From: JARROD01 sp037384225
Lineage (GTDB): Bacteria > Pseudomonadota > Gammaproteobacteria > Pseudomonadales > Cellvibrionaceae
Reading direction: 5' to 3'
Assembly (NCBI GenBank): GCA_037384225.1
Contig: JARROD010000124.1
Location: 1 to 12,552, forward strand
Length of the DNA stretch: 12,552 bases
The notes beneath the pieces are model-generated. The model was not told the DNA's origin and searched no databases. It worked only from the letters and a program-made list of their open reading frames with translations. Made by a program: the position numbers and the translations under genes. Shown here one piece after another: positions 1-6,412 of the stretch (position 1 is the first letter of the stretch; every line of letters starts with the position of its first letter).

Positions 1-2
1 TT

Positions 3-131
3 GAAGTACCCGGTTTCCCTCCCCCTATGGCAGGGAGTATTCAGGGAGGTTATAAGATAAAGGGTGATTGCTGGTTGCACCTCAATTACAAAACGCTATT
101 CCAGCAGCTAGTAGAGAGCTTCAGCCATTAA
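3..131 (+). CDS. pilI: 3' end of a CheW-like adaptor (PilI-type), partial
   Basis: The frame is open from the first complete codon at position 3 to the TAA at 129-131 and presumably continues upstream of the window. The visible 42 residues end in GDCWLHLNYKTLFQQLVESF-SH. They follow the pattern at the C-terminus of CheW/PilI proteins: a proline-rich turn, a Gly-Gly strand, a short polar turn, then W-L-x-L-(N/D)-hydrophobic before a final helix. CheW/PilI proteins couple receptors to the histidine kinase at the inner membrane. The call relies heavily on context, because a PilJ-type receptor and a ChpA-type kinase follow in the order of the pilGHIJ-chpA cluster. An internal ATG at 27 would give a 34-residue ORF, but the homologous-looking sequence begins before it. 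The fragment is too short for certainty. Confidence 0.5.
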   Translation, partial: EVPGFPPPMAGSIQGGYKIKGDCWLHLNYKTLFQQLVESFSH

Positions 132-219
132 GAAATTAAGAAAGAGCTTCAGCCATTAAATAGCTTCGGCAGTTAACAAATATATTCGGTAGATATCAAA
201 TAGAGTTTCGGTAGTTAAC
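115..219 (+). repeat. Degenerate short direct repeats between pilI and pilJ
   Basis: Seventeen bases at 115-131, which include the pilI stop codon, recur exactly at 143-159 (AGAGCTTCAGCCATTAA). Weaker related copies follow at 162-178, about 184-198 and 203-219, sharing a TTCRGYMRTTAA-like core. The copies at 163-177 and 205-219 match at 13 of 15 positions. Spacing between cores is irregular, about 17 to 28 bases. They fill the gap before pilJ, so they could be binding sites for a regulator or remnants of local slippage duplication of the pilI tail. Nothing else gene-like is seen at 132-289. Confidence 0.6.
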
Positions 220-289
220 TAAATTAATCTATGACATAACAGTACCATCTCCAATGCTGCACAAGCGGCACAGCTTTCAGGAGAGCTGC

Positions 290-1858
290 ATGAGCCTTTT
301 TTCCAGAATTAAAATCTCACACAAACTGGGCGCACTAATGGCCGGACTGACGTTAGGCTTTATTTCGATTGGTGTTGCCTATTTTTTGCAATTATCGTTC
401 GAATATCAACATGTGGACCTAAAGACATATCATGAGGAAGACTACATTAAAGCGCTGTTTATCGCGCTTTTATTTATAGTCGCCACGGGTACCGCTATCA
501 GCGTATTTTTGGTTTATAAAAGCATCGCCTTTCCTCTCGCGCATATCCAGAGCATTATCAGCAAGGTAAACTCAGGCAACCTGAAAGCCAGAGTGCAACT
601 TCAATCCGGTGACGAACTGAGCGAGTTGGGTGATGCCTTCAACAAACTGCTCGACGAGCGCATTCAAACCCTTGAAGACCAAGCCCGGGAAAATGATAGA
701 CTCAACAATTCCATTATCACGCTGATCAAGGCTCTGGGAGTCATCGCGCAAAAGGACCTCACGATTAAAGTACCTGTTTCTTCTGATATTACCGGCACCA
801 TCTCTGACGCCGTTAATTTGCTAACGTCGGAAACGGCGAAAACGCTGTTTCAGGTAAAAGATATTTCCGAGCGGGTAAACGCTGTTTCTAAACTGTTGCA
901 AAAACAATCAGAAATCGTTGTCAAGGTGGCCAGCGAAGAGCGCCGGTATGTCATTGCAACGGAAAAAGCGTTGGAGCAATCGAGCAATACTATGAGCAGT
1001 ATTGCCAAAAATGCGGAGCACGCTAAAGGCATGGCCGAGGAAACCATTGAAAACACCCAGTGCGCCTTGAGTACGGTGACAGAGTCTATAACCGGCATTA
1101 AAACGATTCGCAGTACAATTTCAGAGACAGAAAAAAGAATTAAGCGACTGGGAGACCGCTCGCAGGAAATTACAGGTATTGTCAACCTGATCAACTCGAT
1201 TGCAGAACGCACTCATATACTGGCTCTAAACGCCAGTATGCACGCAGCGTCAGCGGGCGAGGCAGGAAAAGGTTTTGCCGTGGTGGCCGAGGAAGTTCAG
1301 CGCCTGGCGGAAAACGCCCGTGAAGCCACATCCCATATCTCTTCTATGGTCAATAATATTCGCATTGAAACCTCCGATACGGTTTCAACCATGAACCGAC
1401 TGATTTCGGAGGTTGCCGAGGGCACAAGACAGGCGGAAAAAGCCGGTCAGCAAATGGCTCAAACTGAAGCGTCCACCAGACGCCTGGTGGAGACCGTACA
1501 CGACATCTCGGAAAGCTCCATTACCCAGGCCAAACTTACGACCACTGTGCGCAACCGTGCCACAGCAATTAAAAAAATAACTGAGCAAACAGGAAAAAAA
1601 CTGATGGAACAAAAAAACTACACGGAAAATATGAAGATTTTTTCACAGCAACTGGTAGATCAGGTCAATATATTCACACTTCCCGAATGGCTTTCTCGAT
1701 CCGCTTCCGGTAACAAGCACACTGTTGCAAATAACGGCGAAGATTATTCCGGCCAAATTATAATTGAACAAAAACCGGACAGCGAGATATTGTTTACCTC
1801 GCCTCTACTTGAAGAAAACCCTGATTTCTCGACGCTGGCACACTCACATCACGATTGA
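290..1858 (+). CDS. pilJ: PilJ-type methyl-accepting chemotaxis protein with a minimal periplasmic segment
   Basis: This 522-residue inner-membrane receptor should signal to the ChpA kinase encoded next to it. I chose the ATG at 290 because AGGAG lies 6 bases upstream (279-283). The ATG at 254 would add 12 residues with no ribosome binding site. Residues about 13-35 and 55-75 are membrane helices, with only about 20 residues between them. A HAMP-like region follows (about 76-135), then a long cytoplasmic coiled coil. The signalling tip reads ERTHILALNAS-MHAASAGEAGKGFAVVAEEV, the ERTH-ALNASM variant typical of PilJ rather than the QTNLLALNAAIEAA of ordinary MCPs. Pseudomonas PilJ is about 680 residues with a large periplasmic domain, so this protein lacks the usual sensor. 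No CheR/CheB tethering pentapeptide ends the protein. Its TGA at 1856-1858 lies 11 bases before the next start, suggesting coupled translation. Confidence 0.88.
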   Translation: MSLFSRIKISHKLGALMAGLTLGFISIGVAYFLQLSFEYQHVDLKTYHEEDYIKALFIALLFIVATGTAISVFLVYKSIAFPLAHIQSIISKVNSGNLKARVQLQSGDELSELGDAFNKLLDERIQTLEDQARENDRLNNSIITLIKALGVIAQKDLTIKVPVSSDITGTISDAVNLLTSETAKTLFQVKDISERVNAVSKLLQKQSEIVVKVASEERRYVIATEKALEQSSNTMSSIAKNAEHAKGMAEETIENTQCALSTVTESITGIKTIRSTISETEKRIKRLGDRSQEITGIVNLINSIAERTHILALNASMHAASAGEAGKGFAVVAEEVQRLAENAREATSHISSMVNNIRIETSDTVSTMNRLISEVAEGTRQAEKAGQQMAQTEASTRRLVETVHDISESSITQAKLTTTVRNRATAIKKITEQTGKKLMEQKNYTENMKIFSQQLVDQVNIFTLPEWLSRSASGNKHTVANNGEDYSGQIIIEQKPDSEILFTSPLLEENPDFSTLAHSHHD

Positions 1859-1869
1859 GGCCGGGGGTT

Positions 1870-2949
1870 ATGTCAACAACAAACCACCTTAATGAAAATC
1901 AGCAAGAACTTGTCGATTTATTAGTCACTGAATTGACAAGCATTGTTGAAGCAGAACTCGATAACCCGGATGAAGGAGACGCGGAACTCGATCAACGGCG
2001 TTTACAGGATTACCAGATCCACAGCGAAAATATCGGCAATGCCGCTGCAGTAATTGGTCTGGTGGGGCTTAGTGACTGTTGTCGGCACATGTCGAACAAT
2101 TTTATCCTTATGATTGAAAGGCAAAAGTCCTCCCCTGATGAACAGCGCCCTGACATCGATACCGTAGCCACAATTCGATTGTGGAGCATGCAACTGCTCA
2201 ATTACCTGCAGCACCTCGAAGATGAAGAAACAACCCTGCGAACGGTAGAGGAGCTGATCGAATTTCTGCAGTCGCCTCACTGGCCCGAACCAATTTCGGC
2301 GCCGGAGATTGAAACCATAACTGAACGTTTTGCCCATTCGCACGTCGTGCTCGACGACTGCCAGGGGGAAACAGAGACTATTCAGGCCGATGCGGAAATG
2401 GTATCACTGCAGGGGGCAAATGACCTGCGCTCAGAGTTGGTAGAAGGTTTTTTACTGGAATTGCCTATACAAATCCAGGAATTCTCCAATGCTATCATTG
2501 CTTTTGTGAAAACCCGTGAAAGCGCGTATCTGCAGTTGGCACAACGGGTCGCCCATACGATCAAGGGAGCGGCCAATGTCGTCAGCGTGAAAGGTGTCGC
2601 CAACTTAATGCATTACTCTGAAGAGATTTTACATGCCATAAGTAAAGGCAAAGCCAGGCTGTCAACAGAGTTGCTGCAATTGATACAGGATGCATCCGAT
2701 TGCCTGGAAACTATGGGTGAATATCTGCTGGACATGGGTGAGGAGCCACTGGATTCGCTTTCGGTACTACAGCGTCTGATAGATTTTAACCAGGCGCCAA
2801 CCAAAGAAATTGCTCCCACGCCCCCCACCGACCAAGAATCGCGGCAAATCGACACCCCACCGTATTTCCAACACCCGCGTTCAATCACAGACACAACAGT
2901 TACGCAACGATCTCACCCAAATAGCAAACTTTCACCAACAGCTGCTTAA
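1870..2949 (+). CDS. chpA: Hpt-domain N-terminal part of a split ChpA/CheA-type kinase
   Basis: This 359-residue protein starts at the ATG at 1870, with GAGG (1857-1860) upstream overlapping the pilJ stop. A TTG at 1855 in frame lacks a Shine-Dalgarno sequence. Residues about 10-150 form an all-helical region resembling a degenerate Hpt domain (IGNAAAVIGLVGLSDCC) with no histidine at the phosphorylation site. Residues about 190-300 are a genuine Hpt domain with the H-box HTIKGAANVV; the phospho-accepting histidine is His229. The tail after about residue 318 is rich in Pro, Thr and Ser and looks out of frame. The CheA-like dimerisation helix that should follow is found in the +1 frame, in the next ORF. 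It is therefore either the front half of a frameshifted ChpA or a stand-alone phosphotransfer partner of the downstream kinase. It has fewer Hpt modules than Pseudomonas ChpA. Confidence 0.75.
   Translation: MSTTNHLNENQQELVDLLVTELTSIVEAELDNPDEGDAELDQRRLQDYQIHSENIGNAAAVIGLVGLSDCCRHMSNNFILMIERQKSSPDEQRPDIDTVATIRLWSMQLLNYLQHLEDEETTLRTVEELIEFLQSPHWPEPISAPEIETITERFAHSHVVLDDCQGETETIQADAEMVSLQGANDLRSELVEGFLLELPIQIQEFSNAIIAFVKTRESAYLQLAQRVAHTIKGAANVVSVKGVANLMHYSEEILHAISKGKARLSTELLQLIQDASDCLETMGEYLLDMGEEPLDSLSVLQRLIDFNQAPTKEIAPTPPTDQESRQIDTPPYFQHPRSITDTTVTQRSHPNSKLSPTAA
2821..2826 (+). other. C6 run at the likely frame-change zone of chpA
   Basis: Six consecutive C residues occur in the upstream frame as CCC CCC. 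Removing one C, or a +1 slip here, joins the Hpt ORF to the kinase ORF and would give a single product of roughly 944 residues. The run lies just downstream of the last convincing upstream-frame sequence (RLIDFNQAP). The true switch could lie anywhere from about 2810 to 2885. Sequencing error, natural mutation and programmed slippage cannot be told apart from the sequence. Confidence 0.35.
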
Positions 2950-2950
2950 A

Positions 2951-4702
2951 ATGGTGCAAAGTCTGGAACAACAGATTGATATAAATAGCGTATATACTCA
3001 GAATACAGGGCCTGTGTCCCCGAATAAATTCGATCCGCTGGAGCTTGAGCACTACAACGAACTGCACAGTTTTTCCCATCGTCTTTTAGAAATCGCCACC
3101 GACTCAGCGGAGTTGGTGGCCGAGGTCCGCTCAAACCTGGATCAATTCAACTTACAAAACCTGGAGCAAAGCAAACTCAACCGTGAAAATCAGCAGTTGC
3201 TGCTGCGCACCCGCATGGTGGAAATCAATTCGCTCGCTTCACGTTTTCATCGCTGTGTGCGCCAGACCAGCCGTCTCACCGGACACCCAGCCCGTTTGAC
3301 AATTCTCGGCGGTGAAATATTACTAGACAGCCGGTTGTTAAGCGAGCTAACCGATTCGATAATGCATCTGTTGCGAAACGCAGTGGACCACGGGGTTGAG
3401 CCCAATTCCCTGCGCCAGGCTGCAGGTAAAGACCCGGAGGGAAATATCACGCTGGCGTTTTATCGTGAAGAGGAAAGTATTAGGATACAGTGCCACGACG
3501 ACGGCTCGGGACTCGACCTGGAGCAGATCAAAACCCGCGCCCTCGAACAGGGCCTTATTTCGGATCAAGCGAATGATGAAGAGCTAAAACGTTTGATTCT
3601 TACCCCGGGGCTTTCCACCCGCGATAAAATCAGTCAAACCTCTGGCCGGGGAATCGGACTGGACATTGTCGAAAGCAAAATCCGCACACTCAATGGAAAA
3701 CTGGACATAGAAAGCGAGAAGGGAAAAGGGACAAGCATCACGCTGACACTACCGGCCAACCTGCTCTCGGCACAGGCGCTGACTGTCAGTGTGGGCCATA
3801 CCCGCGTTGCCATTGCCACTCGAGGTATCGATCAGATTGTTTACCTGTCACCGGGCGATTTGCGCCCCACCGATACGTCCTCGGGTACATTAATTGCCGC
3901 TGAGATTCGGTATTCATACAATTACCAAAAACAAACAATTCCCGTTTACGATTTCAACCAGATTTTGTCTTTGCCGCCCACCCAGGCGCAACCGGTTATG
4001 CTGTTACTTGAGCAAAACAACGGTAACTACTGCGGTGTCGTTGTGGAACGTGTCCTGACCAGTCAGGAAGTTATTGTCAAACCGCTGAATCGCTTTACCT
4101 ATAAGCCTGCGGGTGTGATCGGTGCGACCATTTCCGGCAATGGTATTATCTATGCTGTCATGGACCTGAGTGAGTTGATTGCGACAATGCGGGAAAAACC
4201 GCAAACAGCATTCGATATTTATCCCTCCCACGAAACGGCAGACGATGTCAGCGATGACCTTAAGGCGATTAGGAAACCTCACAAGGTTGAAGAGGATGAA
4301 ATCAGTGACAATATGCTACCGATCGCATTAATTGTAGACGACTCCCTCAGCTCTCGCCGAAGTTTGGCGCAGTTTTTATCCGATATGGGGTTTGCGACAA
4401 AAACGGCAAAAGACGGATTCGAAGCTATTGACTTGATCAATGAAAAAGTACCGGCATTAATACTGGTTGACCTTGAAATGCCGCGAATGAATGGACTGGA
4501 ACTCACCGAACATTTACGTTCAAAAGAGAACACCCGCAACTTGCCTGTGATTATGATCACTTCCAGAACCACTCAAAAACACCGCCATCTTGCCAGTGCT
4601 GCGGGAGTCAACTCCTATATCAGTAAACCCTTCTCAGAAGATGAACTTCTGCATACAATTGAGGAGCATATGGGTAACGTTCAGAAACAGATCGCGTGTT
4701 GA
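2951..4702 (+). CDS. chpA: ChpA/CheA-type histidine kinase, C-terminal part (ATPase, CheW-like, receiver)
   Basis: The frame is open from 2810, but its first ATG is at 2951, one base after the TAA of the Hpt ORF (TAAAATG). That start gives 583 residues with no clear Shine-Dalgarno, so it would depend on coupled reinitiation. Upstream in this frame, QLRNDLTQIANFHQQLL resembles the CheA/ChpA dimerisation helix, which argues for fusion with the Hpt ORF. Then come the HATPase N box (LLRNAVDHGVE), the G1 box (DDGSGLD), the segment TPGLSTRDKI, and the G2 box (SGRGIGLDIV). A CheW-like domain (about 275-405) and a receiver domain (about 455-575) follow. The receiver keeps the DD pair, phospho-acceptor Asp507 in LVDLEMPRMNG, the ITS motif and Lys559. 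All catalytic motifs are intact, so this is not visibly decayed apart from the frame break. Confidence 0.82.
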   Translation: MVQSLEQQIDINSVYTQNTGPVSPNKFDPLELEHYNELHSFSHRLLEIATDSAELVAEVRSNLDQFNLQNLEQSKLNRENQQLLLRTRMVEINSLASRFHRCVRQTSRLTGHPARLTILGGEILLDSRLLSELTDSIMHLLRNAVDHGVEPNSLRQAAGKDPEGNITLAFYREEESIRIQCHDDGSGLDLEQIKTRALEQGLISDQANDEELKRLILTPGLSTRDKISQTSGRGIGLDIVESKIRTLNGKLDIESEKGKGTSITLTLPANLLSAQALTVSVGHTRVAIATRGIDQIVYLSPGDLRPTDTSSGTLIAAEIRYSYNYQKQTIPVYDFNQILSLPPTQAQPVMLLLEQNNGNYCGVVVERVLTSQEVIVKPLNRFTYKPAGVIGATISGNGIIYAVMDLSELIATMREKPQTAFDIYPSHETADDVSDDLKAIRKPHKVEEDEISDNMLPIALIVDDSLSSRRSLAQFLSDMGFATKTAKDGFEAIDLINEKVPALILVDLEMPRMNGLELTEHLRSKENTRNLPVIMITSRTTQKHRHLASAAGVNSYISKPFSEDELLHTIEEHMGNVQKQIAC

Positions 4703-4810
4703 TTCATTTACAAGGAGGCTGGAATATACCCAAAGTGTTTGAGATTTAGGTATATGTCGAACTCTTTGACACTCTGTTCAAACTCGTCCTTGTCTAAAAT
4801 TCTTGGATGC

Positions 4811-4867
4811 GCCTCCGATGTTGCATAAGCTTTTAAATTTTAGAAAAAGTTTATGCAACACCGAGGC
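4811..4867. repeat. Long imperfect inverted repeat between convergent genes
   Basis: TGTTGCATAAGCTTTT at 4819-4834 pairs with 4845-4860: 16 pairs with one G-T wobble and a 10-base loop. A further GCCTC/GAGGC outer stem (4811-4815 with 4863-4867) pairs past an internal mismatch and a bulge. It sits between the convergent ends of chpA (4702) and the small PEP-CTERM gene (4892), so it may stop transcription from both sides. The T and A tracts are inside the stem rather than after it, which is unlike a standard intrinsic terminator. A remnant of a small mobile element is an alternative. A weaker 7-bp pair (ATATACC...GGTATAT) lies at about 4724-4755. Confidence 0.55.
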
Positions 4868-4891
4868 TCTACTCCATATCTGGAATAAGGA

Positions 4892-5044
4892 CTATTTTCG
4901 TCTGGCTATTAACAATCCGACCAACCCAATAAACAGTAGAGCAATGGAACTGGGTTCCGGCACACTAATCACAGCTTTCTCAGCGTCAGCCTGTGCATAT
5001 GCCGCGGCAACTATAAATGTGGCGATCAAGAGTAATTTGATCAT
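4892..5044 (-). CDS. Minimal 50-residue PEP-CTERM sorting-signal protein
   Basis: The minus strand encodes MIKLLLIATFIVAAAYA, a signal peptide with an AYA cleavage site. About ten residues follow (QADAEKAVIS), then VPEPSSIALLFIGLVG-LLIARRK and a stop. The final part has every element of a PEP-CTERM tag: V-P-E-P-S, a hydrophobic helix and a basic end. AGGA lies 9 bases upstream of the ATG, and an in-frame TAG stands eight codons before it, so the start is well fixed. In this family the protein is exported by Sec and the tag is cut by a membrane exosortase. Here almost nothing would remain after both cleavages. It may be a tiny secreted peptide, a competitor or reporter substrate for the exosortase, or the relic of a longer gene. 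The tag match is strong; the function is unknown. Confidence 0.8.
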   Translation of the reverse strand: MIKLLLIATFIVAAAYAQADAEKAVISVPEPSSIALLFIGLVGLLIARRK

Positions 5045-5103
5045 TTTTAACGTCCTGAATGAATACTACATACCAATACCCTTTTACTGGCAAAGTAATA
5101 AAC

Positions 5104-5119
5104 TGCACAAATCATGCTA
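5104..5119 (-). promoter_or_regulatory. Weak sigma-54-like promoter for the small PEP-CTERM gene
   Basis: The minus strand reads TAGCATGATTTGTGCA. It fits the sigma-54 spacing, with GC at the -12 position and AG (instead of the near-invariant GG) ten bases before it. Transcription would begin near 5093, leaving an untranslated leader of about 50 bases before the ATG at 5044. The AG deviation makes the call weak. It gains some support from the better site before the other PEP-CTERM gene in this window. Confidence 0.3.
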
Positions 5120-5199
5120 ATTACTTTTTTTATCTAAATAACAAAGAGTTAGGATAGGCTTAAGAAGAAAACCGACAGGAAACTGTTAAATTTGCCGAC

Positions 5200-5233
5200 A
5201 TGAATTTCTTAGATGGCATGCATTTCTTAGATG
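5200..5233 (-). repeat. Two 16-bp direct repeats upstream of the small PEP-CTERM gene
   Basis: ATGAATTTCTTAGATG (5200-5215) and ATGCATTTCTTAGATG (5218-5233) match at 15 of 16 positions with an 18-base period. They lie about 80 to 115 bases upstream of the sigma-54-like site, where activators of sigma-54 promoters usually bind. That role is an inference. Apart from these repeats and the adjoining hairpin, 5120-5343 shows no gene. Confidence 0.45.
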
Positions 5234-5270
5234 AAGAGTGGGGCGGGGTTAAACGTGCCCGCTTGCAATG

Positions 5271-5289
5271 GCCCTGCTACGAGCAGGGC
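5271..5289 (-). terminator. Hairpin downstream of the kor operon
   Basis: GCCCTGCT (5271-5278) pairs perfectly with AGCAGGGC (5282-5289) around a 3-base loop. It lies 55 bases past the korB stop codon. No T tract follows on the minus strand, so it is at best a weak or factor-assisted terminator, or a transcript-end stabiliser. Confidence 0.35.
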
Positions 5290-5343
5290 TGTAAGCATAC
5301 CCTTTCAGCGCGTCCACATCCTGTGGCACTTATTGGATATCGG

Positions 5344-6399
5344 TTAACGAAAACTCGCGTTAATATTTTCCAACACTTTGCTACCTGGGCAGAGCTCTTT
5401 TTCATTGAGCTGACTCAGCGGTTTTTCAGTGGTTTCAAGCACTTCATGCATATCCTGAGAATTGGGCTCTATATACAGCAGCCCAGTGAGAACTTCCCCC
5501 TTTGAGCTGTGTTTTTGGATATAGTTAAGCGCTGCAATACGGTCCTGTGGATCATAATCACTGGCAGCCTTATGCAAGCGCATGACCGAACCGTCATGCA
5601 GACAGACCTCCACTGAATCTCCCGGCTCGTACTGAGCGGTTATCTCCTCTTTCATTGGAATGAAGTCCGTGCTATTGAGGGCTGCATTGTGTTCGCGAAC
5701 ATACTCGAAGCTCTTGGTCGAACCGATGTGATTATTGAAAGTCACACAGGGGGAAATGCAGTCGATTAACGCAAAGCCATTGTGGGATATCGCCGCCTGC
5801 AACAGCGGTACCAACTGATGTTTATCACCGGAAAAGCTGCGCGCAACGAAGGAAGCACCCAATTGAATGGCCATCGTCGCCAGGTCGATGCAGTCCCACG
5901 GGTTGGCTGTGCCTTTTTTGGCAAGCGACCCCTTATCCGCCGTCGCCGAACTCTGTCCTTTGGTGAGTCCATAGGTACCGTTGTTGGCGACGATGTACAC
6001 CATATTTAGCCTTCGGCGTACGGCGTGGACAAACTGGCCGATGCCGATAGAAGCCGTGTCACCGTCTCCGGACATACCGATATAAATCAAATCCCGGTTG
6101 GCCAGATTGGCCCCTGTCGTTACCGATGGCATGCGCCCATGGACAGAATTGAAACCAAGTGCCTTGTTGAGGAAGTAGGTCGGCGTCTTCGAAGAGCAGC
6201 CAATGCCAGACATTTTTGCCACTCTGTGGGGTTCGATCGACATCTGGTGACAGGCGTGCATGACTGCACTGGCAATAGAATCGTGGCCACAACCGGCGCA
6301 CAAGGTCGACATCGCGCCTTCGTAGTCCCGCACAGACAGGCCCAGGTCGTTCACCGGTAAACCGGGGTGTCGAAATTTCGGTTTTGCAATATAACTCAT
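5344..6399 (-). CDS. korB: 2-oxoglutarate:acceptor oxidoreductase, beta (TPP-binding) subunit
   Basis: This 351-residue cytoplasmic subunit carries the thiamine pyrophosphate site and one 4Fe-4S cluster of a 2-oxoacid oxidoreductase, which decarboxylates a 2-oxoacid (here probably 2-oxoglutarate) to the acyl-CoA. TPP and Mg binding are shown by GDGD at residues 111-114 followed by NNGTYGLTKGQ at 139-149. Cluster ligands are the expected cysteines: CAGCGH (Cys34, Cys37), GIGCSSKT (Cys68) and SPCVTFN (Cys218). Length is a little above the usual 280-340. The ATG at 6399 is 13 bases after the korA stop, in the same operon. No frame damage is seen. Substrate choice between 2-oxoglutarate and another 2-oxoacid cannot be read from the sequence alone; the operon partners favour 2-oxoglutarate. 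Confidence 0.92.
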   Translation of the reverse strand: MSYIAKPKFRHPGLPVNDLGLSVRDYEGAMSTLCAGCGHDSIASAVMHACHQMSIEPHRVAKMSGIGCSSKTPTYFLNKALGFNSVHGRMPSVTTGANLANRDLIYIGMSGDGDTASIGIGQFVHAVRRRLNMVYIVANNGTYGLTKGQSSATADKGSLAKKGTANPWDCIDLATMAIQLGASFVARSFSGDKHQLVPLLQAAISHNGFALIDCISPCVTFNNHIGSTKSFEYVREHNAALNSTDFIPMKEEITAQYEPGDSVEVCLHDGSVMRLHKAASDYDPQDRIAALNYIQKHSSKGEVLTGLLYIEPNSQDMHEVLETTEKPLSQLNEKELCPGSKVLENINASFR

Positions 6400-6412
6400 A
6401 TTCTCATCACTA

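Noticed and set aside
4708..4839. Minus-strand open stretch encoding DKDEFEQSVKEFDIYLNL-like sequence and ending near chpA
   Set aside because: It looks protein-like but has no ATG, GTG or TTG start in frame, and 43 stop-free codons are not unusual. It could be the tail of a lost gene, but I cannot support it as a gene.
4819..4860. Hairpin as an integron attC site
   Set aside because: The arms lack the GTTRRRY / RYYYAAC core sequences, and no cassette gene adjoins it.
4803..5120. 105-codon plus-strand ORF between chpA and korB
   Set aside because: It is antisense to the small PEP-CTERM gene, crosses the long hairpin, has no ribosome site and resembles no family I know.
5200..5505. 101-codon plus-strand ORF overlapping the korB 3' end
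   Set aside because: It overlaps the conserved end of korB on the other strand and its start lies in the direct repeat; no family resemblance.
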